Assembly (NCBI GenBank): GCA_963770245.1
Contig: CAVYOX010000001.1
Span: 1 to 64,000, forward strand
Reading direction: 5' to 3'
Origin: PALSA-270 sp963770245
Lineage (GTDB): Bacteria > Acidobacteriota > Terriglobia > Terriglobales > Acidobacteriaceae
DNA: 64,000 nucleotides
Shown here: positions 1 to 7,893 of the stretch, one piece after another
Position numbering within the stretch: position 1 is the stretch's first letter
Layout of the letters: the number at the start of each line of letters is the position of its first letter
The notes under the pieces: model-generated
The model's input: only the letters and a program-made list of their open reading frames with translations
Database searches by the model: none
What the model was told of the DNA's origin: nothing
Program-made: the position numbers and the translations under genes

Positions 1-585
1 CGCCCCTGGAAGGTAGCCGATCCGAAGTCGAAGGACCATATGGGTGTCGGGGCGTTCAATCTGGTGCGCCGGGGGGTCTATGATGCCATCGGTACCTATC
101 AGGCGCTGCGTTTCGAGGTGGTCGACGATATGAAGCTGGGCAAGGTGGTGAAGGACGCGGGTTATCGCCAGCGCGTGGTCTTCGGCAGGGACTTGATCTC
201 GATCCGCTGGGCGAAAGGCGCCCTCGGAGTGGTCGACAACCTGACCAAAAACTTATTCGCGGTGCTCTCCTTCCAGTGGTGGCGGGCACTGCTTTCCTGC
301 GCCGGCCTGGCCTTTCTAAACCTCGGGCCCTTCCTCGGAATCGGTCTGGCGCGCGGCTGGGCGCGACTGCCTTATGCCGTGGCATTGCTCTCCATGTTCA
401 TGATTTACGGCGGGATGTGGTTGAAGTCGTCCGTGCCACTTTATTATTTTTTTCTCCATCCCGTGAGCACCGCGCTTTTCGTTTACATCACCCTGCGGTC
501 CACGATCTTGACCCTCAGTCGGGGAGGAGTGTTGTGGCGCGGCACCTTCTACCCGCTCGAACAGCTACGACGCGGAAGAGTGTAG
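1..585 (+). CDS. Glycosyltransferase family 2, C-terminal part (5' end outside window)
   Basis: The frame is open from base 1, so the start and the nucleotide-sugar-binding half lie upstream of the window. What remains is about 194 residues. It includes a VVDDMKLG stretch, which matches the acidic motif in the acceptor half of processive GT2 enzymes, and then three to four hydrophobic membrane segments (roughly residues 95-170). It ends in WRGTFYPLEQLR, a tail I associate with membrane GT2 enzymes of the ceramide-glucosyltransferase or hopanoid (HpnI/HpnB) type. The likely role is transfer of a sugar to a lipid at the inner membrane; the acceptor cannot be told from this fragment. A second, more complete GT2 of similar build lies at 46634-47746. 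Confidence 0.75.
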   Translation, partial: RPWKVADPKSKDHMGVGAFNLVRRGVYDAIGTYQALRFEVVDDMKLGKVVKDAGYRQRVVFGRDLISIRWAKGALGVVDNLTKNLFAVLSFQWWRALLSCAGLAFLNLGPFLGIGLARGWARLPYAVALLSMFMIYGGMWLKSSVPLYYFFLHPVSTALFVYITLRSTILTLSRGGVLWRGTFYPLEQLRRGRV

Positions 586-784
586 GAAACACTTCAGCTC
601 CGGCGCATCTTGTTCGCAGGTCGGCGAAACCCTGTGGCCCGCTCGCCGGCAGGGGCTACATCGAGCGAGGGCAGGCGAGATTGATGTCAGAAATCAGCAG
701 AAATCGGCGGAATTTCGCGAAACAGAAGGCGGCGGCGAACGGGGCGGGGCACCCACCGCCCTTCTCGCGCGCGAGCAGAAAGGA

Positions 785-1129
785 CTAATTGAATGATTTG
801 ACTGCGACCGCCTCGTCGTCTTTCACGTCGAAGACGGTGTAGAGCTTGGTGATCAATAGCAGGTCGTGGACTTTCTTGGTCAGATTGAGAAGTTTGAGGT
901 CGCCGCCCTGTTTACGCACGGTGGTGAAAGCGCTCACCAGTTCGCCAATTCCCGAGCTGTCAATATAGTTGACGTCGCCCAGGTTGAGCAGAATCTTCTT
1001 CTCGCCCTTACCCAGCAATTGGGTGACGGTCTCGCGCAGGGTGACGCTGCCTTCACCCAACGTGATGCGGCCGCTGCAATCGACGATCGTGACACCATCC
1101 ACCTGACGGGTACTAATCTTCATGCTCAC
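785..1129 (-). CDS. STAS-domain anti-sigma factor antagonist
   Basis: A 114-residue single STAS domain of the SpoIIAA/RsbV type. The phosphorylatable serine sits in the conserved context YIDSSGIGEL (about residue 58). In the family, the unphosphorylated antagonist binds the partner kinase and frees a sigma factor or other target. The GTG at 1129 is favoured as start because a GGAGG lies six bases upstream; an in-frame ATG at 1123 is the alternative. It overlaps the upstream kinase gene by 17 bp, so the two are almost certainly cotranslated partners. No sigma factor or PP2C phosphatase gene is next to them in this window. Confidence 0.9.
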   Translation of the reverse strand: MSMKISTRQVDGVTIVDCSGRITLGEGSVTLRETVTQLLGKGEKKILLNLGDVNYIDSSGIGELVSAFTTVRKQGGDLKLLNLTKKVHDLLLITKLYTVFDVKDDEAVAVKSFN

Positions 1130-1571
1130 GCGAAGCCTCCTTGCCGCCCCCGGATGGCCCGTGGACGTGCTTGATCAATTTAATTTCGGTGCCCGTTTGC
1201 GAGGGGCTGATTTGCACCTCGTCCATGAACGAGCGGATCAGAAAAATCCCCCGGCCTGACGTCTTCAGCAAATTCTCCGGCGCCAAGGGATCGGGGATCT
1301 TGTTCATGTCCAGACCACAGCCCTGGTCACGGATGGTGATTACCAAGTCACGCCCACTGTTCTCGAAGTCGAGCTTCACTTTTTTATTCGGGTCGTAGGC
1401 ATTGCCATGCAATACGGCATTGACCGCGGCTTCCCGCACTGCCATCGAGATGCGCATCACTTCGTCGTCGTCAAAGCCGGCGTCAGCCGCGATTCGGCTG
1501 GCTGTTTGCTCGGCGGTATCGACGGTCCCCAGCGTCGAATCCAACGTGAAGGAGACCCGGCTCTCGGTCAT
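1113..1571 (-). CDS. Anti-sigma regulatory factor, RsbW-like serine kinase
   Basis: A HATPase_c-type protein of about 152 residues. The N-box is readable (VREAAVNAVLHGN, with the catalytic Glu and Asn), followed by IRDQGCGLD and a SGRGIFLI glycine-rich lid. These are the ATP-binding motifs of RsbW/SpoIIAB kinases, which phosphorylate the STAS antagonist and sequester the sigma factor. I prefer the ATG at 1571 because the following TESRVSF begins the conserved fold; an upstream ATG at 1610 would add 13 basic residues. It lies directly upstream of, and overlaps, the STAS gene. Its promoter would fall in 1572-1717, right beside the insertion sequence. Confidence 0.9.
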   Translation of the reverse strand: MTESRVSFTLDSTLGTVDTAEQTASRIAADAGFDDDEVMRISMAVREAAVNAVLHGNAYDPNKKVKLDFENSGRDLVITIRDQGCGLDMNKIPDPLAPENLLKTSGRGIFLIRSFMDEVQISPSQTGTEIKLIKHVHGPSGGGKEASREHED

Positions 1572-1701
1572 GGCAAAGATTCTGCGGACAAGCCTGCGAA
1601 TCCCGAACATTTTACCGGAGCGGCCTTACGGTCGCACGTCCGTCGAAAAACCGTCCGGTTGGCGGATTCGGTAGTTTGCCCTTCCCCCGCGCAAATGTCA
1701 A

Positions 1702-1717
1702 CGCGGAGGCCGGCTAT
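1702..1717. repeat. Target site duplication, left copy (16 bp)
   Basis: CGCGGAGGCCGGCTAT is found here and again at 3291-3306, exactly outside the TGTC...GACA ends of the insertion sequence. Perfect 16-bp identity bordering the element is best read as a target duplication. Confidence 0.92.
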
Positions 1718-1724
1718 TGTCAAC

Positions 1725-1769
1725 CGACATTAGAAATGTCCCCTTGCTTACGACATTAGAAATGTCCCC
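1725..1769. repeat. Left-end transposase-binding iterons (2 copies)
   Basis: Two perfect copies of CGACATTAGAAATGTCCCC at 1725-1743 and 1751-1769, start-to-start 26 bp (about 2.5 helical turns). They are inverted relative to the right-end copies, as expected for transposase-binding sites. Confidence 0.85.
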
Positions 1770-1806
1770 TTTTTACGTTGTTTCCCTCTCATGAAACAGT
1801 GGAGAA

Positions 1807-1874
1807 CTATCAGTGTGACCGTGCCTGGAGCTGAGCCCGTTAGGGCGAAGCGGAAGGCACGGTCATACTGATAG
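1807..1874. terminator. Long hairpin at the 3' end of the transposase
   Basis: CTATCAGTGTGACCGTGCC (1807-1825) pairs with GGCACGGTCATACTGATAG (1856-1874), 18 of 19 positions, around a 30-nt loop. The stem overlaps the last codons and stop of the transposase. There is no U tract, so it may act as a transcription or RNA-stability barrier rather than as a classical intrinsic terminator. Confidence 0.6.
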
Positions 1875-3177
1875 CCGGCTGCGGCGGTGTCCCTGGTTTG
1901 CCCCAGGGGCGCATCTTGCTATAGGCCTGTCGCCAGGGATGATCCGCTCGGGGAGTGGGAGGCTTTTGTTTCTTGGCCGTGGCCTCCCTGGGTCTTACTG
2001 CCTGAACTGGAACCGGGCCTGAGATCTCCTCCCAAGCCACCGCACTACCGCGATAGCGAATCTGTAAGCGCCCGTCTTCCCATTCGCACACCGTGACCTT
2101 GCCCTTGGCCGGCGCATACTGCCGGGCCTGAGCTTTCACCTGGAAGTATCGGTTGTCATGCCGCACCACCCAGTCATTGCCGATGACTCGCCCGCTTTCC
2201 AAATGAAATACGTCCTCCAACTCCGCTGCCCGCGGCGCCGTTCGATGATAGTCCTCGGGCTGGGCCGGGATTCGCCGAAACCGCCGATTGTGCTCGGACA
2301 GATATTCCTTCTCCAGAAACGTGTTCGCCTCCGCGTGCGTCTTGATTTTCTTCAGGCGCATTTTCTTCACCAGGCGATCCTGGTGGGTGCCGTGGTTTCT
2401 CTCCACTCGGCCTTTCGCCTGTGGCGAATTGGCCGCGATGATCTCAATCCCCAGGCGTTGGCACATCTGCCCAAATTGCGTCACCGGCACCACCCCCCGC
2501 AACTGCTCTTTCGTGCTCCCCTCTCGCATATACACGTTCTTCCAATCCGTATACAGCGCCACCGGAACTCCGTATTCCTTAATCCAAGCACGCAACACTC
2601 CCGCCGCAGCCCATGTCGTCTCCTCATTCCCCATGCGCGCCAGCGTATCTCCGCTGGCGTCGTCCACCATGTTCATCAAGCAGCCTCGCGGGCCGCGTCC
2701 CTCCAGCCAGTCGTGAAAACTTCCATCCATCTGCACCAGTTCCCCCACATGCTCTTTCCGTTCCCGCTGCTTGCGATGCACCCGCCGCTTCCGCGCCCGA
2801 CTCCACAGCCCTCCTGCCAACATCCACCGCCGCAGAGTCTGCGCATTCACTTCCACCTGATCGTCGCTCGCCAAGTGCTCGGCCGCTAACGTCGGTCCGA
2901 ACCGTTCCCCTTCCTCTCCGGAATACTTCTTGCCGACTAGCCGCAACACTCGTTCCCGAAATTTCTTCGACTTCCTTCGGTTCGACTCTTGCCCCGCGTT
3001 ACCGTGCTTCAGCCCTTCAGCTCCGCCTTCTCGATAGCGCTTTGCCATGCGCTTGGTCTGGCGATAGCTCAGCCCAATCATCACGGCGGCATTCACCAGT
3101 TTCAGTTCGCCACTTTCTACTCGCGCCAATACCCCAGCTCTTCGTAATTCCTTGCAGCTCATCGCGGTCCGTCCCAA
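1840..3177 (-). CDS. IS transposase (DDE type, IS1202/ISNCY-like)
   Basis: A 445-residue intact transposase. The N-terminus (about 1-60) is a helix-turn-helix of the IS481/ISNCY type containing MIGLSYRQTKRMAKRY. An rve-like DDE catalytic core follows: the first Asp in VQMDGSFHDW, the second in VALYTDWKNVY, and the Glu in SPQAKGRVERNHGTHQDRL. A C-terminal beta-rich domain (about 330-400) ends in a basic, proline-rich tail. It reads from just inside the right-end iterons towards the left end. ATG at 3177 gives the full length; the ATG at 3162 is also possible. No frameshift or stop interrupts it, so the protein is probably functional. Confidence 0.93.
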   Translation of the reverse strand: MGRTAMSCKELRRAGVLARVESGELKLVNAAVMIGLSYRQTKRMAKRYREGGAEGLKHGNAGQESNRRKSKKFRERVLRLVGKKYSGEEGERFGPTLAAEHLASDDQVEVNAQTLRRWMLAGGLWSRARKRRVHRKQRERKEHVGELVQMDGSFHDWLEGRGPRGCLMNMVDDASGDTLARMGNEETTWAAAGVLRAWIKEYGVPVALYTDWKNVYMREGSTKEQLRGVVPVTQFGQMCQRLGIEIIAANSPQAKGRVERNHGTHQDRLVKKMRLKKIKTHAEANTFLEKEYLSEHNRRFRRIPAQPEDYHRTAPRAAELEDVFHLESGRVIGNDWVVRHDNRYFQVKAQARQYAPAKGKVTVCEWEDGRLQIRYRGSAVAWEEISGPVPVQAVRPREATAKKQKPPTPRADHPWRQAYSKMRPWGKPGTPPQPAISMTVPSASP

Positions 3178-3206
3178 TCTGACCTCCTGTGGAGGCCTTC
3201 AGATTA

Positions 3207-3283
3207 GGGGACATTTCTATTGTCGTAACGTCGATAAAAGGGGACATTTCTATTGTCGCCGCATGGGGACATTATCAAAGTCG
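3207..3283. repeat. Right-end transposase-binding iterons (3 copies)
   Basis: GGGGACATTTCTATTGTCG at 3207-3225 and 3240-3258, plus a diverged third copy GGGGACATTATCAAAGTCG at 3265-3283. Spacings are 33 and 25 bp. The innermost copy lies about 30 bp upstream of the transposase start and could also mediate autoregulation. Confidence 0.8.
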
Positions 3284-3290
3284 CGCGACA

Positions 3291-3306
3291 CGCGGAGGCC
3301 GGCTAT
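3291..3306. repeat. Target site duplication, right copy (16 bp)
   Basis: Identical to 1702-1717. Removing the element and one copy rejoins the leader of the anti-sigma operon to the region upstream of the MgtE-like gene. Confidence 0.92.
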
Positions 3307-3508
3307 ATCAAGACTCGACAAGAATGTTTCCGTCCTCGCCACCACAGAAATGTCTCCGCCCGCTACGCCGGAACTCGGAGAGGCCGCAAACCGGGCGCCT
3401 GATCCCGCCCGCGGGTCAGGGCCGAGGTTCGCTCCTCGGCCGAGGAATTCGGGACATTCTTTGAAACTGATCTGGATTCCGGCTTGACAGCTTGAGTATG
3501 CTCAGGGC

Positions 3509-4750
3509 ATGCCTTCGCTGGCCCTCACGGAATTGCTGGGTGCTCCGGTGTTCGACACCGCCGGAGGCCAGTGCGGGCGGGTGCGCGAGCTGGCGGTGGC
3601 CCCGCAGGAGGATCGCGCCCGGGTTGCCATGTTCATCGTGCGCACGAAGGCGGGCGACCGGCTTCTGCCCTCGGCCCTGGTGGGATCGATCGATGGCGGA
3701 ATTCATGCCACCACGGCGGTTTCAACCTGGAATCCGGTGAACGGGGCGGAGGGCCTTTTCCTGCTGGAACGGGACTTGCTCGACCAGCAAATCATTGACG
3801 TCCACGGCCGCAAGGTGGTGCGGGTCAACGACGTCGACCTGAACGAGGACATCAGCAACAGCCATCCGGTGCTCCGCGTCGGTGCGGTCGATGTGGGGGT
3901 GCGGGGCGCGATCCGCCGCCTGCTCCGAGGAGTCGTGCCGATGCTGGCACTTCGCACTCTGCTCGGCAAAGTGCCCCCCCGGCTGATCCCCTGGGAGTTC
4001 GTGGATCTGATTGAAACCGACCCGGCGCGTCGAATAAAGCTCAAAATCTCTCACGAACGCCTGGCCCGGCTCCATCCCGCCGACATTGCGGACATTGTCG
4101 AAGAATTGGCTCCGGCAGAGCGGGAAGCGGTATTCCAAACCTTGGACGAGGGCGTGGCGGCGGAGGCGCTCGAAGAGGTCGAACCCAGGGTGCAGAAGTC
4201 GATCGTGGAGTCCCTGAACTCGGAACGCGCCGCGGAAATCGTCGAAGAGATGGATCCGGACGCAGCCGCCGATCTGCTGGCCGATCTGCCCGAGGAACGC
4301 ACCTCCGAAATCCTGCAAGAAATGGCTCCGCAGGAACGCAAGGAGATGGTCGAACTCCTCGAGTTCGGGGAAAACACCGCCGCCGGCCGGATGAACACAG
4401 ACTACATCGCGCTGGGCGTCAGTGCCACAGCTCACGACGCGGTCGAGGCGCTACGCCACTTTGAAGGCGGCGTAGAAACCGTGAGCACCATGTATCTGGT
4501 GGATTCGCGCGGCACCCTGGCGGGTGCGGTCCCTCTGGCCAAGCTGGTGCTGGCCAATCCGGCTACCCCCATGCTTTCCCTGACCCAAGAGCCCTTAATT
4601 TTTGCCACCGGCGACACCAAAGAAAACCAAGTCGCCGAGCTGTTCGATAAGTACAACCTCCTGACCCTCCCGGTGGTGGATGAAAACCGCAAGCTCACCG
4701 GCGTGATCACTTCCGACGACATCATTAGCTTGCTGCGCTCGAAGCTGTAG
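3509..4750 (+). CDS. Soluble MgtE N-domain plus CBS pair (PRC-barrel N-terminus)
   Basis: A 413-residue protein without membrane segments. Residues 1-75 resemble a PRC-barrel beta domain, with a second similar stretch to about 150. Residues 180-290 form the helical MgtE superhelix, with repeated LHPADIADIVEELAP, EEMDPDAAADLLADLPEE and LLEFGENTAAGRM motifs. Residues 295-413 are a CBS pair ending in PVVDENRKLTGVITSDDIISLL. In MgtE channels, this N-plus-CBS module senses cytosolic Mg2+ and gates the pore; here the transmembrane domain is absent. The transporter gene 137 bp downstream is an SLC11-type carrier, so I infer that this protein is its Mg2+-responsive partner. Confidence 0.85.
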   Translation: MPSLALTELLGAPVFDTAGGQCGRVRELAVAPQEDRARVAMFIVRTKAGDRLLPSALVGSIDGGIHATTAVSTWNPVNGAEGLFLLERDLLDQQIIDVHGRKVVRVNDVDLNEDISNSHPVLRVGAVDVGVRGAIRRLLRGVVPMLALRTLLGKVPPRLIPWEFVDLIETDPARRIKLKISHERLARLHPADIADIVEELAPAEREAVFQTLDEGVAAEALEEVEPRVQKSIVESLNSERAAEIVEEMDPDAAADLLADLPEERTSEILQEMAPQERKEMVELLEFGENTAAGRMNTDYIALGVSATAHDAVEALRHFEGGVETVSTMYLVDSRGTLAGAVPLAKLVLANPATPMLSLTQEPLIFATGDTKENQVAELFDKYNLLTLPVVDENRKLTGVITSDDIISLLRSKL

Positions 4751-4887
4751 CGGCGGTCCCTCGCACATGTCCCCAGAGGATCCCAGGGGCGGGGCACGAT
4801 CAAACATTGCTTCTGTTCAGAACTCCGCACTGCGTTTATTCTGTTTTCTCGTCTCTCACGACCTTCGTTGCTTTGTGACCGTGCGCC

Positions 4888-6144
4888 ATGGGATTCTTGA
4901 AACGCCAAAAACTCCGGATCCTGCTGTTCCTCGCCGTGGTCGGACCGGGGTTCATCACCGCCAACGTCGACAATGATGCCAACGGCATCTACACCTACTC
5001 GGCCGCCGGAGCGCAGTTTGGCCATTTGCTGCTCTGGACCATGATTCCGGTCACGGTTTCCCTCATTGTGGTGCAGGAAATCTGTGCTCGCATGGGGGCG
5101 GTTACCGGGAAGGGCCTGAGCGACCTGATCCGCGAGGAATTCGGATTTCGGGTCACCTTCTTCATGATGATCGGAATCCTGCTGACGAATTTCGGCAATG
5201 TGGTGGGGGAATTCGCCGGCATTGCGGGCAGCCTGGAACTATTTGGCCTTTCGAAATACATTACCGTTCCGATTTGTGCGGTGATCGTCTGGCTGATCGT
5301 CGTCAAGGGGCAATACAAAAGCGTGGAAAAGGTTTTTCTGGCCGCGTCGTTCTTCTACGTGACCTACATCATTGCCGGAGTGTTGGCGAAGCCGGCGTGG
5401 ATCGATGCCCTGGTGGCCACCATCAAGCCGCCGCAGCGAGAAATGTTCCACCATCAGGAATATCTCTACATGGTGATCGGCGTCGTGGGTACCACGATTG
5501 CTCCCTGGATGCAGTTCTACCTGCAATCCTCGATCGTCGAAAAGGGAGTCACCAAGCGCCAATACAAGGCCTCGCAATTGGACGTGATCAGCGGCTGCAT
5601 TTTTACCGACGTAGTGGCATGGTTCATTATCGTGGCCTGCGCGGCTACGCTCTACATGCATGGCTACCGCAATATCGCCGATGCCAAAGACGCGGCCCAG
5701 GCGCTGCGGCCTCTGGCCGGAGATTATGCTTACATCCTTTTTGCCATGGGATTGTTCAACGCTTCGCTGTTTGCCGCGTCCATCCTTCCGCTTTCGACGG
5801 CCTATACGGTATGCGAGGGACTGGGCTTCGAATCGGGTGTCAGCAAGAAATTCGGTGAAGCGCCGGTCTTTTACTGGCTATATACGGTTCTGATTGTCGC
5901 GGGTGCGGGAGTGATTCTCACTCCCAATCTGCCGCTGATCAAAATTTCCATCCTCTCGCAGGTGGTGAATGGGGCAGTACTGCCTTTCGTCTTGATCTTC
6001 ATGCTGCTGCTGGTCAACAAGAAAGACCTGATGGGAGAACACGTCAACTCGCGCCTGTTTAACGTGATCGCCTGGGCCACCACCGTGATCATGATCGGGT
6101 TGACCCTCGCCTGGTTCTGGACCATCAGGGCCGGTGCGGGCTAG
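4888..6144 (+). CDS. NRAMP/SLC11-family divalent metal transporter, NRMT-like
   Basis: A 418-residue protein with about eleven hydrophobic helices in the NRAMP order. The metal-site motifs deviate from classical MntH. The helix-1 DPGN motif reads D28-N-D-A, keeping the Asp and losing the Asn. The helix-6 MPH motif reads A205-P-W, replacing the metal-binding Met with Ala. From memory, loss of that Met is the hallmark of NRAMP-related Mg2+ transporters (NRMTs), which prefer hard Mg2+ over Mn2+/Fe2+. The neighbouring MgtE-type sensor module supports Mg2+ as substrate. It would act in the inner membrane. It ends 10 bp before the convergent mutT gene. Confidence 0.85.
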   Translation: MGFLKRQKLRILLFLAVVGPGFITANVDNDANGIYTYSAAGAQFGHLLLWTMIPVTVSLIVVQEICARMGAVTGKGLSDLIREEFGFRVTFFMMIGILLTNFGNVVGEFAGIAGSLELFGLSKYITVPICAVIVWLIVVKGQYKSVEKVFLAASFFYVTYIIAGVLAKPAWIDALVATIKPPQREMFHHQEYLYMVIGVVGTTIAPWMQFYLQSSIVEKGVTKRQYKASQLDVISGCIFTDVVAWFIIVACAATLYMHGYRNIADAKDAAQALRPLAGDYAYILFAMGLFNASLFAASILPLSTAYTVCEGLGFESGVSKKFGEAPVFYWLYTVLIVAGAGVILTPNLPLIKISILSQVVNGAVLPFVLIFMLLLVNKKDLMGEHVNSRLFNVIAWATTVIMIGLTLAWFWTIRAGAG

Positions 6145-6154
6145 AACGGCGCCT

Positions 6155-6547
6155 TTAGAGGATCCTTCCCGCGGCCAAGTCCTCGACCAGCTTCCGGTCC
6201 GCTTCGAGGAAATCGTAGGAGGGCAGGTCGGGGGGATTCGCCCACTGGATGTCGCGAAAAATTCGGTTTTCCAACTCTCCCGCGTATTCGCGTACCACGA
6301 AGAAGCGCAATTCCACTGAGGCTCCGTTCGGATACTCGTGGCGCATGCGCGTCACCTCGTCACCGACGGTGGCGTCAATGCCAAGCTCTTCCTCCAATTC
6401 GCGGTGCATGGCGTCGCGTGGCTGTTCCCCCTCCTCGATCTTGCCTCCGGGAAACTCCCACTTCAACGGCATGGTTTGATGACGGGTGCGCTGGCACACC
6501 AGGATTTTGCCGTCCTTGCAAATCAGCGCCGCGACCACTCGTTTCAT
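6155..6547 (-). CDS. mutT: NUDIX hydrolase, MutT/8-oxo-dGTP pyrophosphohydrolase-like
   Basis: A 130-residue NUDIX protein. The Nudix box is complete: GGKIEEGEQPRDAMHRELEEELGI, following KWEFP. The KWEFPGGK context and small size match MutT-type (d)NTP pyrophosphatases, which remove oxidised nucleotides such as 8-oxo-dGTP. The ATG at 6547 is chosen because it gives the canonical MKRVVAALI start and overlaps the upstream binding-protein stop by four bases (ATGA), a sign of translational coupling. A longer reading from 6595 would add 16 basic residues with no support. True substrate is not determinable from the sequence. Confidence 0.88.
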   Translation of the reverse strand: MKRVVAALICKDGKILVCQRTRHQTMPLKWEFPGGKIEEGEQPRDAMHRELEEELGIDATVGDEVTRMRHEYPNGASVELRFFVVREYAGELENRIFRDIQWANPPDLPSYDFLEADRKLVEDLAAGRIL

Positions 6548-7389
6548 GCGTGCGAACTTTCTCCCTTTCGGCGGGCGCTGCCCGAGGCGATACATCTTAG
6601 CCCGAGGGGTTGTGGAAAAAGCTCGGGGTGCAGAGCGGCTGCCAGAGCCTCTAGTCCCTCGAGCAGAGTCGGTGCGGGCGTGTTCAGGAACTCATCCCGT
6701 ATGCAATAGACAAGCCCGTCCCGGACGGCGCGCATTTTCTCCCAACCCCGCTCCCGAACAATCTTCTCGAGCGGAACTCGGTCGCCAGCGCCGCACCAGG
6801 CGGCAATGACCACGTCCGGATCTTCGGATAGCACCGCCTCGGCCGAAGTCTGGACCCCCGGAATGCCGACGCAGTCCCCGCCCGCGGCCTCGACCAGCTC
6901 CGCCACCCAGGGCTGTGAAGCCATCAGCGGTTTGCCCCATTCCTCGCAGAAAACCCGCGGGCGTCGGGCGCGCTGGCTGCGCGCGCGAACTGCCGCGATG
7001 TCCCGCTGCATCTCCGCGATTACCTTCTGCCCGCGTTCCGCGGCGCCCATGATTCCGGCGATCGCGGCAATGTCGATGTAGATGTCCGCGAGAGTTCTCG
7101 GCGCCAGCCCGAGAAAGCGCGCTCCCGACCGCAGGATTTCTACCACCGCCTTTTCTTGATAGGGAACCGCGGCCATCACCAGATCCGGCCGGGCGGCGAT
7201 AATTTCCGTGGCCTTCGCCGTCCAAGAATCCGCGATAATCCTTTGGCCATTCGCCCTTACCTCCGGGCAGACTTCGGCGCAGTATTTGGTGCAGGCGACC
7301 AGACGATCCAGCTGGCCAATCGCGGCCAGAATGACCGTGGCGCTCGGCTGCAAGGAAACCACGCGTTTTGGGATGTAGTCAGAAGGCAT
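6544..7389 (-). CDS. BtuF-like cobalamin/metal-chelate binding protein
   Basis: A 281-residue periplasmic-binding-protein fold of the BtuF/FhuD class (PF01497). It opens with RVVSLQPSATVILAAIG, has the ARPDLVMAA strand, and in the second lobe EEWGKPLMASQPWVAELV and DPDVVIAAWCG. BtuF relatives deliver vitamin B12 or Fe-chelates to ABC importers. No signal peptide is visible and no permease or ATPase gene is adjacent. It may therefore be an orphan, possibly cytoplasmic, member of the cobalamin-binding group often annotated in acidobacteria. It is cotranslated with mutT (ATGA overlap) and divergent from the IscU-like gene. Confidence 0.8.
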   Translation of the reverse strand: MPSDYIPKRVVSLQPSATVILAAIGQLDRLVACTKYCAEVCPEVRANGQRIIADSWTAKATEIIAARPDLVMAAVPYQEKAVVEILRSGARFLGLAPRTLADIYIDIAAIAGIMGAAERGQKVIAEMQRDIAAVRARSQRARRPRVFCEEWGKPLMASQPWVAELVEAAGGDCVGIPGVQTSAEAVLSEDPDVVIAAWCGAGDRVPLEKIVRERGWEKMRAVRDGLVYCIRDEFLNTPAPTLLEGLEALAAALHPELFPQPLGLRCIASGSARRKGESSHA

Positions 7390-7441
7390 TCCAACTCCGG
7401 CTTGGCCGCGAGCCGCGGTCCGGCCAGCTACAATGGTCCCG

Positions 7442-7801
7442 ATGTATTCCCCTACGCTCCTCGACTACTTCGAGAATCCCCGCAACGCGGGTGTCGTGGC
7501 GGCTCCGGATGCGTCGGTTCAACTGGAAAATCCCGCCTGTGGCGACATCCTGCAACTTACCATGAAAATCGCCGGGGGCCGCATCGCCGAGATCCGATTC
7601 CGCGCCAAAGGATGCGTGCCCGCCATGGCCTGCGGTTCACTCGTCACCGAACTGGCGCAGGGAAAAACCACCGAAGAGGCCGGCCAGTTGCGCCGGGAAG
7701 ATCTGGTCGAGGCGATCGGAGGCCTGCCGGAGGCCTCCGGCCATGCCAGCCACTTGGCGATCGACGCCCTCCGGGCCGCCTTGAAGAAATGCCAGAAGTG
7801 A
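7442..7801 (+). CDS. IscU/NifU-like Fe-S scaffold lacking the third cysteine
   Basis: A 119-residue IscU-fold protein starting MYSPTLLDYFENPRN, as IscU does. Two of the three cluster-ligand cysteines are in place: NPACGD (with the key Asp) and KGCVPAMACGS. The third, found in E. coli IscU as HCSILAEDA, is here HASHLAIDA, so Cys is replaced by Ala. An extra Cys six residues after the second could compensate. I chose the ATG at 7442 over the ATG at 7433 because a TACAAT -10-like hexamer at 7429-7434 would place transcription start at about 7441, and because the N-terminus then matches IscU. No other isc/suf gene is adjacent; a cysteine desulfurase lies at 24399. Confidence 0.85.
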   Translation: MYSPTLLDYFENPRNAGVVAAPDASVQLENPACGDILQLTMKIAGGRIAEIRFRAKGCVPAMACGSLVTELAQGKTTEEAGQLRREDLVEAIGGLPEASGHASHLAIDALRAALKKCQK

Positions 7802-7893
7802 CCCGGGAATCTCGCGGATTTCCCGGGATGAATCGCAGCTCAACAAAAGAAGAAGATTGGATCCGCGACAACCGGTTGGGTGGAGAAATTGCC

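Larger units (their letters stand above)
1718..3290 (-). mobile_element. Insertion sequence, 1573 bp, IS1202/ISNCY-like
   Basis: The element starts TGTC and ends GACA and is bounded by a perfect 16-bp direct repeat. The outer ~55 bp of the two ends can be aligned as imperfect inverted repeats. Each end carries iterated copies of a 19-bp motif, CGACATTAGAAATGTCCCC or close variants: two at the left (1725-1743, 1751-1769) and, inverted, three at the right (3207-3225, 3240-3258, and a diverged copy at 3265-3283). One intact transposase fills the interior. The long duplication and the DDE transposase type fit, from memory, the IS1202 family (formerly in ISNCY), whose members have unusually long target duplications. 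The element looks recent and intact. Confidence 0.88.
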
